In this document: piece by piece, positions 34,032 to 42,107 of the stretch
Numbering within the stretch: the stretch's first letter is position 1
Layout of the letters: the number at the start of each line of letters is the position of its first letter
Assembly (NCBI GenBank): GCA_937927945.1
Contig: CALEYW010000097.1
Span: 1 to 64,000, forward strand
Direction: 5' to 3'
Source: an uncultured candidate division WPS-2 bacterium
Lineage (GTDB): Bacteria > Vulcanimicrobiota > Vulcanimicrobiia > Vulcanimicrobiales > Vulcanimicrobiaceae
Length of the DNA stretch: 64,000 nt
Notes under the pieces: model-generated
What the model was told of the DNA's origin: nothing
Databases searched by the model: none
Seen by the model: the letters and a program-made list of their open reading frames with translations, nothing else
Made by a program: the position numbers and the translations under genes

Positions 34032-35531
34032 CTAGAATCCCTTGTTGAAATCTTCGATCGCTGCGATGAGCTGCTTCTCGACGTCGTCGGAGAGCGCGCC
34101 CGTGTCGCGGATCGTGTCGGTGATCTTCGAATACTTTTCGTGCACGAAGGCGACGAAGCGACGGGCCCAGTCCTGCATGCGCGAGGTCTCGAAATTGTCG
34201 AGGTAACCGCGCGTCGCCGCATAGAGGACGATGACTTCGTCTTCCATCGATTGCGGGTCGAGCTGCGGCTGCACGAGGATCGCGGTCATCTTGTCGCCGC
34301 GGTTGAGCTGGGCTTGCGTCTGCTTGTCCAGGTCCGAAGCCAGCTTCGAGAACGCCGCGAGTTCGCGGTACTGCGCGAGATCCAGCTTGAGCCGGCCCGC
34401 GACCGCCTTCATCGCCTTCGTTTGCGCCGACGAACCGACGCGCGAGACCGAGATGCCGACGTCGACCGCCGGACGGATGCCCTGGAAGAACAGGCCGTTC
34501 TGCAGGTAGATCTGGCCATCGGTGATCGAGATCACGTTGGTCGGGATGTACGCCGAGACGTCGCCGGCCTGCGTCTCGATGATCGGCAGCGCGGTGATCG
34601 ACCCGCCGCCCTTCTCGTCGGAGAGCTTCGCGGCGCGTTCCAAAAGGCGTGAGTGCAGGAAGAAGATGTCGCCCGGATACGCTTCGCGGCCCGGCGGACG
34701 CCGCAGCAGCAGCGAGACTTCACGATACGCCTGCGCGTGGCGGGTGAGATCATCGTAGATGATCAGGACGTCTTTGCCTTCGTACATGAAGTACTCGGCC
34801 ATCGCGCAGCCGGCGAACGGGGCGATCCACTTCAGCGAGGCCGGCTCGGCCGACGACGCGACCACGATCGTCGTGTAGTCCATCGCGCCGTGCTTCTCGA
34901 GCGTCTGTGCGACCGACGCCACGGTCGAGTTCTTCTGCCCGATCGCGACGTAGATGCAGATGACGTTGCGGCCCTTTTGATTGATGATCGCATCGATCGC
35001 GATCGCCGTCTTGCCGGTGCCGCGGTCGCCGATGATCAGCTCGCGCTGACCCTTGCCGATCGGGACCAGCGCATCGATCGCGCGCAGGCCGGTCTGGAGC
35101 GGCTGCTTGACCGATTGGCGCTCGATGACCGTCGGCGCGGTATTCTCGATCGTCCGGTACTGGTTCGAGACGATCTCACCCTTGCCGTCGACGGGTTGAC
35201 CCAGCGCGTTGACCACGCGGCCGAGAACGGCGTCACCGACCGGCACCGACGCGATGCGGCCGGTGCGGCGAACCTTGTCGCCTTCTTTGATCTCGGTGTC
35301 GGGTCCCATGATCGCGACGCCGACGCTGTCCTCTTCGAGGTTCAGCACGATGCCGTTCAGACCGTTCGGGAACTCGACGAGCTCCGACGACTGCGCGGCG
35401 TCGAGGCCGTAAATGCGCGCGATGTTGTCGCCGACCTCGATGACGGTGCCGATCTCGGCTTCGTTCGTCCCCGTCGTGTAGGTCGCGATGCGCTGTTTGA
35501 TGATTCCGGCGATTTCGTCGGCGTTGATCAT
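34032..35531 (-). CDS. atpA: ATP synthase alpha subunit
   Basis: Non-catalytic nucleotide-binding F1 subunit of 499 residues, the common length. P-loop is GDRGTGKT (168-175). Other hallmarks: TGLRAIDALVPIGKGQREL, YTTIVVASSAEPASLKWIAP and the alpha/beta signature region PAVDVGISVSRVGSSAQTKA. It starts with MINADEIAGIIKQRI, the part that contacts the delta subunit. Confidence 0.98.
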   Translation of the reverse strand: MINADEIAGIIKQRIATYTTGTNEAEIGTVIEVGDNIARIYGLDAAQSSELVEFPNGLNGIVLNLEEDSVGVAIMGPDTEIKEGDKVRRTGRIASVPVGDAVLGRVVNALGQPVDGKGEIVSNQYRTIENTAPTVIERQSVKQPLQTGLRAIDALVPIGKGQRELIIGDRGTGKTAIAIDAIINQKGRNVICIYVAIGQKNSTVASVAQTLEKHGAMDYTTIVVASSAEPASLKWIAPFAGCAMAEYFMYEGKDVLIIYDDLTRHAQAYREVSLLLRRPPGREAYPGDIFFLHSRLLERAAKLSDEKGGGSITALPIIETQAGDVSAYIPTNVISITDGQIYLQNGLFFQGIRPAVDVGISVSRVGSSAQTKAMKAVAGRLKLDLAQYRELAAFSKLASDLDKQTQAQLNRGDKMTAILVQPQLDPQSMEDEVIVLYAATRGYLDNFETSRMQDWARRFVAFVHEKYSKITDTIRDTGALSDDVEKQLIAAIEDFNKGF

Positions 35532-35552
35532 GACGTGCTTTCTGGACTCGAG

Positions 35553-36089
35553 TTAATTCGTGCTGAGGAGGCGGGCGATGTCGTCGAGGCGGCCGGCGAC
35601 GGTGCCGTCGGCGAGCTTGTCGCCCATCGTGATGCGGACGCCGCCGATCAGAGCGGGGTCGACCGACTGCGTGACGTCGAATTTCGTGTCGTATGCTTTG
35701 GCGAGCCGCGCGACGATCGCGTCGATCTCGGGACGCGGCAGCGGGCGGGCGCTGGTGATCTCAAGCGGCTGCGCGCCGCGTGCCTCACGCTCGATGTCAT
35801 CGTACTGGCGCACGATTTCCTCGATCAGCATCTCGCGGCGCTTGCGGATCAGCAGCAACACGCTGTGCAACGCGATCGGATCGAGCCGCGAGAACGCGCT
35901 CGCGACGATCTCGGCCTTCTCCTTGCGGTCGACGACCGGGGAGCGGAAGAATCGGCGCACGTCCTCGTCAGCCGCGAGCGACTCGACGAAGGTGTGGAGA
36001 TCGTGCTGGACGCCGGTGGTGCTGGAGGCTTCCTGCGCCAGTTGGAAGATCGCCGTCGCGTAGCGGCGGGCGAGTGTCTCGTTCGCCAT
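35553..36089 (-). CDS. atpH: ATP synthase delta subunit
   Basis: A 178-residue stator protein that joins the b/b' stalk to alpha. The N-terminal helical domain (LARRYATAIFQLAQEA) and the C-terminal ITMGDKLADGTVAGRLDDIA pattern fit the OSCP/delta family. Its start directly abuts the end of atpF without a gap, suggesting coupled translation. Confidence 0.95.
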   Translation of the reverse strand: MANETLARRYATAIFQLAQEASSTTGVQHDLHTFVESLAADEDVRRFFRSPVVDRKEKAEIVASAFSRLDPIALHSVLLLIRKRREMLIEEIVRQYDDIEREARGAQPLEITSARPLPRPEIDAIVARLAKAYDTKFDVTQSVDPALIGGVRITMGDKLADGTVAGRLDDIARLLSTN

Positions 36090-36578
36090 CTAGGCCCGTC
36101 CTCGCGTGAGATCTTCGACAGTCGCGGTCACGAGCCGCTCGTCGACGGTCGCGTCGATCCGGCCGACCGCCTCGACGCGTGCTTTGGCAAGCGCTTTCTC
36201 GATGAATTCAAAACGCAGGCGGTCGCGCGCGGCGAGCCGAGCCCGGGCGAGTTCGCCTTCGGCATTGCGCACCATGCGGTCCGCCTCGGCCTTGGCGTCC
36301 GCCAGGATGCGCGCGCGCTCGGCCGCGACCGTGCTGACGATGCGCGCCTGAATCGTGCGCGCGTCGGCGTCGGCCCGTTCGACCTCGCCGCGCGCTTCGC
36401 CGACCGCGGCGCGCAGGCGCTCGCGACGGCTCTCCGCTTCGGCAAGTTCCGCGTTCTTTGAGACCTGGTACGCCTTCACGGCCGGGGCGATCCACTTGTT
36501 CCAAATCGCCACGACGGCGATGAAGAAGATGATTGCGCCGACGATCTGCGACCATTGCGCGAGAAGCTCGAGGCTCAT
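36090..36578 (-). CDS. atpF: ATP synthase b-type subunit (first of two)
   Basis: 162 residues with one N-terminal membrane helix (IVGAIIFFIAVVAIWNKWIA) and a long charged helix (ERLRAAVGEARGEVERADAD). It forms the peripheral stalk. A second b-type gene lies immediately upstream, overlapping by four bases (ATGA), so the stalk is probably a b/b' heterodimer. Its C-terminal part (RIDATVDERLVTATVEDLTR) resembles delta-binding ends of b subunits. Confidence 0.92.
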   Translation of the reverse strand: MSLELLAQWSQIVGAIIFFIAVVAIWNKWIAPAVKAYQVSKNAELAEAESRRERLRAAVGEARGEVERADADARTIQARIVSTVAAERARILADAKAEADRMVRNAEGELARARLAARDRLRFEFIEKALAKARVEAVGRIDATVDERLVTATVEDLTRGRA

Positions 36579-37000
36579 GCGACGTCTCCGAGCGCGCGGT
36601 TCAGCATCTCGTTCGCCAGCACGCTGACGACGCGCGCTTCCTGGCTGCGGGCGGAGGCAACTTCCTGCGCCACCTCCGCGTGGGCTTGCTTCGTGACTTC
36701 GCCGGCGCGCGATTGCGCGGCGATGACGAGCGCATCGGCTTCCTGCGCCGCCGCAACGCGGGCGCGTGCGAGCGCCTCTTCGGCCTCGCGCCGCGCGCCC
36801 AAGCGCCGCTCCTCGGCTTGACCGCGGAGTTCCTTCGCGTCCCGCTGCAGCTGCTCCATGTCGTGCATCAGCCCGTCGATATACGCACGGCGCCGCGCGA
36901 TGGCAGCACCGACCGGCTTCATGAAGATCTCGTTGAGGATCACGAGGAAGACGATGAAGTTGACGAGCTGGACGATGAGCGTCCCGTCGAGAGCGAGCAT
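36575..37000 (-). CDS. ATP synthase b'-type subunit (second of two)
   Basis: 141 residues: a membrane helix (LIVQLVNFIVFLVILNEIFM, followed by KPVGAAIARR) and a long Ala/Glu/Arg coiled coil (DMEQLQRDAKELRGQAEERR). The KP motif after the helix is typical of b/b' subunits. Duplicate b genes in one operon are known from cyanobacteria, purple bacteria and some other phyla. This is the b-type gene nearer to atpE. Confidence 0.9.
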   Translation of the reverse strand: MLALDGTLIVQLVNFIVFLVILNEIFMKPVGAAIARRRAYIDGLMHDMEQLQRDAKELRGQAEERRLGARREAEEALARARVAAAQEADALVIAAQSRAGEVTKQAHAEVAQEVASARSQEARVVSVLANEMLNRALGDVA

Positions 37001-37049
37001 GGTTTAGTGGTGGTCTCCGCTCGCAGGCATGCAGGAAGTCACGTCGGTT

Positions 37050-37337
37050 CTAGTGGCCCCCGAGGATCTTCGTGACGAGGCCGCCGACGCCGCCGCCGAT
37101 CGCGAAGAACAGATAGAAGCCGAGCACCAGACCAATGATCGGGAACGCTTCCAGAATACCGACGCCGAGGAAGAAGAACGTGAAGATGTTGCCGCGCGCT
37201 TCGGGCTGACGCGCGATCGCTTCGACGGCCTTCGAGGCGACGATACCGTCACCGACGGCGGAGCCCAGGGCAACGGCCGCGACGATCAGCGCGAAGCCGA
37301 AGATCAGGACGGCGGCGAGTACGGTTTCAGGAGTCAC
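37050..37337 (-). CDS. atpE: ATP synthase c subunit
   Basis: 95-residue proteolipid with two membrane helices and the RQPE polar loop (43-46). The ion-binding carboxylate is Glu63 in GILEAFPIIGL. The residue after it is Ala rather than Ser/Thr, so proton coupling is more likely than sodium coupling. The first helix is Ala/Gly-rich (FALIVAAVALGSAVGDG) as needed for ring packing. The minus-strand spacing is 21 bases from atpB. Confidence 0.97.
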   Translation of the reverse strand: MTPETVLAAVLIFGFALIVAAVALGSAVGDGIVASKAVEAIARQPEARGNIFTFFFLGVGILEAFPIIGLVLGFYLFFAIGGGVGGLVTKILGGH

Positions 37338-37358
37338 GATGTGCCTTTCAGGATTTGC

Positions 37359-38105
37359 TTAGTGTTCGTCGGCCGTAGCCAGCGAGAGATAGACGATGCT
37401 CAGGAGGGTGAACACGAACGCTTGGATCGTGCCGATCAGGAAGTTGAAGAACTCGATCCCGATCGGTGCGACGGCGGCAAGGACGGAGATGTTGACCGGG
37501 CCGACCGTCACGTTCGACACGATGATGGTCGCGATGACGAAGAGCAGCAGCTCGCCGGCAAGGATGTTGAACGCGAGGCGCATCGCCAGGACGACGGGGC
37601 GCGCGATCTCTTCGATGAGGTTGATCGGGAACAGCACCGCGTACGGCTTGAACAAGTGCGCGTAGGCCTTGATGCCGCTCTTGCGGATCGCCAAGAATTG
37701 AATGCCGAAGAACACCGTGATCGCGAACGCCGCGGTCGTGTTCAGGTCGGCGGTCGGCGACCCGCCGAACGGCAGGCCCAGCGCCTTGAGGAACAGCACC
37801 CCGAACTCGTTGAGGATCCAAATGAAGAGGAAGATCCCGACGAAGATCGGGACGTACATCTCGCCCTTGGGCCCGATCGTACCGACGGCCAGGTCCGAGA
37901 GAAACTGGATGATGCCCTCGAACGTCGCCTGCGTCTTGCGGACGCGGTTGCCGGTCCGGTACTCGCGCCCGAGCCACCAAAAGAACCCGAGCGCGAGGAG
38001 CATCGCTACCCACGTCGTGAGGATGGTGTCGGCGTGCAGCTCCCCGAACAGCCCGGGGACGCCCGGGATGTGCCAGGTCGCGTGTTCGCCGATTGTCTCG
38101 TGCAC
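37359..38105 (-). CDS. atpB: ATP synthase a subunit
   Basis: 248 residues, five or six membrane helices. The essential arginine is in AMRLAFNILAGELLLF (Arg176), and the last helices carry FFNFLIGTIQAFVFTLLSIV, then YLSLA. This subunit forms the two ion half-channels beside the c-ring. The start is GTG at 38,105, overlapping the stop of the AtpI-like gene by one base. Confidence 0.97.
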   Translation of the reverse strand: MHETIGEHATWHIPGVPGLFGELHADTILTTWVAMLLALGFFWWLGREYRTGNRVRKTQATFEGIIQFLSDLAVGTIGPKGEMYVPIFVGIFLFIWILNEFGVLFLKALGLPFGGSPTADLNTTAAFAITVFFGIQFLAIRKSGIKAYAHLFKPYAVLFPINLIEEIARPVVLAMRLAFNILAGELLLFVIATIIVSNVTVGPVNISVLAAVAPIGIEFFNFLIGTIQAFVFTLLSIVYLSLATADEH

Positions 38106-38554
38106 TAGTCTCCTCGTCGAATCGATCTGCGAAGCTCGATCGCGTAAAGCGTGAGCGGCGTGAAGAACCCGGCGAAGTACAGTCCGATCGTCCAGAGCTG
38201 ATCGAGGCGGAACGCAAGCGCCACCGGGAGGATGCCGACCGCGAAAATGCGGATCTGAGCGCTGAGGGCGAAGATCGCACGGGAGCGCCGGCCTTCGAGC
38301 AGCCGTTCGTTCTCACGCATCGTCGCCAACATATTCAGGACGCCGAGCACCCCGCCCAGCGCCAGTTCGAGACCGGCAACCGGATTCCGCAGCGCCGCGA
38401 TAGCGACGAGCGGGACGAGGAAGAGCGACGTCCGCACGGAGATCAGCTTCTTGCGGGCGTGATACGCGCGCAATTCAGCTGTCGGGTCGGCGCCGCTTCC
38501 ATTGTGCCCGCCGTGGGGCGTCCCCTCCTCGACGTTTCTCGCAGCGGGCGTCAA
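38105..38554 (-). CDS. atpI: ATP synthase subunit I-like membrane protein
   Basis: A 149-residue protein with a hydrophilic N-terminus (HGGHNGSGADPTAELRAYH) and four hydrophobic segments (TSLFLVPLVAIAALRNPVAG, ALGGVLGVLNMLATM, FALSAQIRIFAVGILPVALA, TIGLYFAGFFTPLTLYAIEL). The position between AtpZ and atpB fits AtpI, which helps c-ring assembly or Mg uptake in other bacteria. The sequence family is poorly conserved, so the name rests partly on context. Confidence 0.75.
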   Translation of the reverse strand: MTPAARNVEEGTPHGGHNGSGADPTAELRAYHARKKLISVRTSLFLVPLVAIAALRNPVAGLELALGGVLGVLNMLATMRENERLLEGRRSRAIFALSAQIRIFAVGILPVALAFRLDQLWTIGLYFAGFFTPLTLYAIELRRSIRRGD

Positions 38555-38736
38555 TTCTGCCTCAAGAGTGGGCGCAGCGCAAGCACGATCGCCACGATGC
38601 CGAGCGCCAGCCCGCCGAAGAGCCCGACGGGCATCCAGACGCCGACTCCGGTGAGCCGAGCGACTAGCAGTCCGAGGAAGAACCCGCCGACCACGGTCGC
38701 GCTGAAGGCGGCCGCGGCGGCGACGAGCCGGATCAT
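38551..38736 (-). CDS. AtpZ-like small membrane protein
   Basis: A 61-residue protein with two membrane helices (AAAAAFSATVVGGFFLGLLV, PVGLFGGLALGIVAIVLALR) and a glycine-rich hairpin. AtpZ/AtpQ proteins of this shape stand upstream of AtpI in F-type operons. Start and stop overlap their neighbours (ATGA on both sides), so it belongs to the same transcript. Too short to be sure of more. Confidence 0.7.
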   Translation of the reverse strand: MIRLVAAAAAFSATVVGGFFLGLLVARLTGVGVWMPVGLFGGLALGIVAIVLALRPLLRQN

Positions 38737-39902
38737 ACGGCGGCTGGGAGCGGAGCGAATTCGCTGGGTACCGGTCCGCCGCGGAGCACGGCCAGCAGGC
38801 CGGCCACGATCCGCTCCGAGGCGTGCCCGTCCCCGTACGGGTTCGAGGCGCGGGCCATGCGCGCGTAGAGGGCGCCGTCGGTCAGCAAGCGATGCGTCTC
38901 GCTGACGATGTCGACGTACTCCGCGCCGACCAGGCGCAAGGTCCCCGCCTCCAGGCCCTCGGGTCGCTCGGTCTCCCGCCGCATGACGAGGACCGGCTTG
39001 CCCAGCGTCGGCGCTTCCTCTTGAAGACCGCCGGAGTCCGTCAGCACGAAATGTGACGCCGCGACGGCCGCGACCGTCTCGGCGTAGTTGAGCGGGTCGA
39101 CCAGCCGGACGTGCGGGTTGCCGTCGAGCACGGCGTGCACGACCGGGGCGACCTGCGGCGAGGGGTGGACCGGCCAGAGGATCTGCGGCCTCTCCGGAAA
39201 GGCGGCGATCGTCGCGATGGCCCGGGCGATCTCGCCGATCTGGTCGTGGTTCTCGCGTCGATGCGCCGTCACGAAGATCAGCGGCCGGCCGTGATCGAGA
39301 CCGTCGAGCGACGGCGTCGCGATCCCGCGTTCCCGGATCCGCCGTTCGGTTGCCAGAAACGCGTCGATCACCGTGTTGCCGGTGACCGCGATGTGCGCGT
39401 GCTGCGTCCGCTCGGCGAGCAGGTTCGACTTCGCGCGCGACGTCGGCGCGAAGTGAAACGAGGTGAGCACGCCGGTAAGCCGCCGGTTCGCCTCTTCCGG
39501 ATACGGCTCGGCGATCGAGGACGTGCGCAGCCCCGCCTCGACGTGGCCGACCGGAATTTTCTGATAGAACGCGGCGAGTGCGGCGGCGGTCGACGTCGTC
39601 GTGTCGCCGTGGACGAGCACGACGTCGGGCCGCCGCTCGACCAGCACGCGCTCCATCCCGATCAGCACGCGGGTCGTGATGTCGGTCAGCGACTGCGTCT
39701 TGGTCATGATGTCGAGATCGACGTCCGGCGTGATCTCGAAGAGGCGCAGCACTTCGTCGAGCATCTCGCGGTGCTGCGCGGTGACGCACACGATCGGCTC
39801 CACGTCCGGCTGCGCCGCCAGCAGCGCGTGCACGACCGGCGCCATCTTGATCGTATCGGGCCGCGTCCCCATCACGGCCATGATGCGGAGCGGTGCGCTC
39901 AC
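38733..39902 (-). CDS. wecB: UDP-N-acetylglucosamine 2-epimerase (non-hydrolysing)
   Basis: Converts UDP-GlcNAc to UDP-ManNAc for surface glycans. At 389 residues it has the typical motifs MGTRPDTIKMAPVVHAL, GHVEAGLRTSSIAEPYPEEA, FVTAHRRENH and LTDSGGLQEEAPTLGKPVLV, followed by MRRETERPEG. Start is GTG at 39,902 overlapping the WecA-like stop (GTGA). Pairing with a WecA-type transferase and position ahead of the atp genes is common in several Gram-positive and related phyla. Confidence 0.96.
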   Translation of the reverse strand: MSAPLRIMAVMGTRPDTIKMAPVVHALLAAQPDVEPIVCVTAQHREMLDEVLRLFEITPDVDLDIMTKTQSLTDITTRVLIGMERVLVERRPDVVLVHGDTTTSTAAALAAFYQKIPVGHVEAGLRTSSIAEPYPEEANRRLTGVLTSFHFAPTSRAKSNLLAERTQHAHIAVTGNTVIDAFLATERRIRERGIATPSLDGLDHGRPLIFVTAHRRENHDQIGEIARAIATIAAFPERPQILWPVHPSPQVAPVVHAVLDGNPHVRLVDPLNYAETVAAVAASHFVLTDSGGLQEEAPTLGKPVLVMRRETERPEGLEAGTLRLVGAEYVDIVSETHRLLTDGALYARMARASNPYGDGHASERIVAGLLAVLRGGPVPSEFAPLPAAV

Positions 39903-40909
39903 GCGAACTTCAGCGCGCCGACGCCGCCTGAAAGGTACAACGCCACCAACCCCAGCGCGATGCAGAGGCCGTAGATCAGAAGCACCGCTTGGCGGACGTT
40001 GAGGCCGAAGCGGAAGATCAACTGATGGTGGAAGTGCCCGCGATCGGCTTCGTAGATCTTCTTGCCGGCGCGCGTGCGGCGTACGATAGCGGCGGCCGTG
40101 TCGATGATCGGCAGCCCGAGCACGACGAGCGGAACCAAAAGCGAGATCGTGAACGCGACCTTGCTGGCGCCCAGGATCGACACGGTCGCGAACACGTAGC
40201 CGACGAACAATGCACCCGAATCGCCGAGGATGATCTTCGCCGGGTTGTAGTTGTACGGCAGAAAGCCGAGCGCGCCGCCCACCAGCGCCGCGAGGATCAG
40301 CGAGATCTCGGGATGTCCCTGGGTCAGGCTGATCACCAGCAAGAACATTCCGGCGATCGCGGTGAGCCCCGAGAGCAGGCCGTCGAGCCCGTCGATGAAG
40401 TTGATCGCGTTCATCATCCCGACGTACCACACCAGCGTGATCGGAATGCTCAGCCAGAGTGGGAAATAGATCACGTCGCCGTGATGGAACGGGTTGCGCA
40501 CGAACTGGATGAGGAAGCCGTAGAGCATCGAGATCGACGCGACGAGCACTTGCGCGAGCAGCTTCGCGCGCGGGCTCATCCCCATTACGTCGTCCCAGAT
40601 GCCGACCATGAGGATCAACGTCCCGCCGAAGATGAGGCCGACGATGCTCTGCACGACGTCGTGCACTTTGCCGATGTCGTTGAGCTGGTGCGTGTTGACC
40701 AGATAGCCGAGCGCCGAGAACAGCGCGAACGCGAAGCCCAGATACACGGCGATGCCGCCGATGCGCGGTTTCGGCTGGTCGTGCATACGGCGCTCGCCGG
40801 TCGCATCGAGCATCCCGACGTTGAGCGCGAGCTTGCGGACGTACGGCGTCGTGAAGGCCGCCGTCGCGAACGCGAGGACCAGCACGGTGACGATCATGAG
40901 GGAGTTCAC
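39899..40909 (-). CDS. Undecaprenyl-phosphate sugar-1-phosphate transferase, WecA/MraY family
   Basis: 336 residues with about ten membrane helices. Motifs: TTPYVRKLALNVGMLDATGE, RRMHDQPKPRIGG, the acidic pair in VGIWDDVMGMSP, NAINFIDGLDGLLSG, LGDSGALFVGYVFA and DRGHFHHQLI (the WecA-type HxHH loop). It would start a polyprenyl-linked glycan with GlcNAc-phosphate; the HFHH motif points to WecA/TagO rather than MraY. Start is GTG at 40,909, overlapping the deaminase stop. Confidence 0.94.
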   Translation of the reverse strand: MNSLMIVTVLVLAFATAAFTTPYVRKLALNVGMLDATGERRMHDQPKPRIGGIAVYLGFAFALFSALGYLVNTHQLNDIGKVHDVVQSIVGLIFGGTLILMVGIWDDVMGMSPRAKLLAQVLVASISMLYGFLIQFVRNPFHHGDVIYFPLWLSIPITLVWYVGMMNAINFIDGLDGLLSGLTAIAGMFLLVISLTQGHPEISLILAALVGGALGFLPYNYNPAKIILGDSGALFVGYVFATVSILGASKVAFTISLLVPLVVLGLPIIDTAAAIVRRTRAGKKIYEADRGHFHHQLIFRFGLNVRQAVLLIYGLCIALGLVALYLSGGVGALKFA

Positions 40910-41361
40910 GTGTGCGCTCGTACCTGATCCGGGAGGAAGGGTTCCAGCTCGACGCCGGCCGCCGCGAGCAGCTCGCTCGAGACGGCGTCGGGATACGGGT
41001 CGGCGTAGACGATGCGCACAACGCCTGCGCTGATCAGCAGCTTCGAGCAGCCGGCGCAGGGTTGGTGGGTGCAGTACGCCGTCGCGCCGGCCAAGCTGAC
41101 GCCGTGCAGCGCACCCTGCACGATCGCGTTCGCCTCGGCATGGGTCGCGCGCTGGCAGTGCCCGTCGACCATCATGCACCCGGCCTCGGTACAATGCGGG
41201 ACGCCCCGCGGCGCCCCGTTGTACCCGGTCGTCAGGATCCGCTTGTCCCGCGTGAGCACCGCCCCCACGCTCGCCCGAGGGCACGTGGCCCGCGTCCCGA
41301 CCGTCCGCGCGATCTCCATGAAATACGCGTCCCAGCCGGGGCGCCGCTCGTCCTCATGCAC
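40906..41361 (-). CDS. Deoxycytidylate deaminase (ComEB/dCMP deaminase family)
   Basis: 151 residues, zinc-dependent deaminase that makes dUMP from dCMP for thymidylate synthesis. The zinc site is HAEAN (His74, Glu76) plus PCAGC (Cys102, Cys105). The insert with Cys57, His68 and Cys69 (RGVPHCTEAG, VDGHCQ) is found in dCMP deaminases of this type. It is the first gene of the downstream half of the operon that leads into wecA-wecB-atp. Confidence 0.93.
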   Translation of the reverse strand: MHEDERRPGWDAYFMEIARTVGTRATCPRASVGAVLTRDKRILTTGYNGAPRGVPHCTEAGCMMVDGHCQRATHAEANAIVQGALHGVSLAGATAYCTHQPCAGCSKLLISAGVVRIVYADPYPDAVSSELLAAAGVELEPFLPDQVRAHT

Positions 41362-41583
41362 CGAGGTCTAGCTATTCGCCGGGGCGCCGTTTCCGACCGC
41401 CCCACCGCGGCCGGGATCCCTGGCTTTGCGGGATATAGGATCAACCGCACGGCCTCTCGCGATCGCCTGTTCACCTATCCTTTTCGACCGAGGCTAAGGT
41501 CCTTTGCTTTGCTGACCGATTACCCGAACCAGCTGCGGCGCTTTGCCGGCAATGCTCACTTCATCCGCTAGCGGGGGCGTTTC

Positions 41584-41877
41584 GTGACCATTCTCCTTGC
41601 CAATGCATCGAGCGCAGGAGCCGGCATCTTCGTCCTCTTTCTTTTCGTGGCCGGCATTGGGTTCTATTTCGTCCCGACCATCGTGGCATTCGGGCGCAAC
41701 AAATCGAACAAGATTCCGATTCTCGTCCTGAATTTTTTCCTCGGTTGGTCTCTTATCGGCTGGGTCGTCTCCCTGGTTTGGGCTCTGAGCCAGGATCAAC
41801 AGCCCGTAATCGTCCACCAAACGTTCCAGAGTGCCGGCCCACCGCTCCAAGCTCCGGGCGACTCGCAAACGTCGTAG
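41584..41877 (+). CDS. Superinfection-immunity (Imm)-type membrane protein
   Basis: A 97-residue protein with two membrane segments (GIFVLFLFVAGIGFYFVPTI, LVLNFFLGWSLIGWVVSLVW). The pattern FYFVPTIVAFGRNKSNKIPI followed by LNFFLGWSLIGW matches the superinfection-immunity family (T4 Imm type), which in phage blocks DNA injection; chromosomal copies are common. It has a GTG start (41,584) and is the only plus-strand gene in the accessory insert between upp and the dCMP deaminase gene. Bases 41,362-41,583 before it hold nothing that I recognise. Confidence 0.75.
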   Translation: MTILLANASSAGAGIFVLFLFVAGIGFYFVPTIVAFGRNKSNKIPILVLNFFLGWSLIGWVVSLVWALSQDQQPVIVHQTFQSAGPPLQAPGDSQTS

Positions 41878-42107
41878 CGACAGACTCTGGCGCTCGGTCT
41901 CGGCGCGAATCGCCGGCGCGCCGAAGAGCCGCCGATATTCATCGATTGGACTGCGTGACGCTTTCGTGTCCAACGCGCATGGCGGTCGTGGCCGCACCGA
42001 TTTCCTCGCACAGCATGAGTCGGCGAGCCTCATGCAAGCGAAGATGCTTTTGGAATTGAAGCGCCGTTTCCTCGGCAAGATCCGAAGGCCACGTGCCGTT
42101 CCGGCGT
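41870..42107 (-). pseudogene. Frameshifted fragment of a second AraC-family regulator
   Basis: In one frame the minus strand reads LQFQKHLRLHEARRLMLCEE and TAMRVGHESVTQSNR to a TGA at 41,939. In the next frame it continues EYRRLFGAPAIRAETERQ. This is the end of an AraC_N-type regulator with a frameshift in the conserved SQFxREYxRLFGAPP segment. No N-terminal part is present because the GNAT-domain gene starts at 42,108. It is a remnant, of the same regulator subfamily as the fragment at 29,219. Confidence 0.6.
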
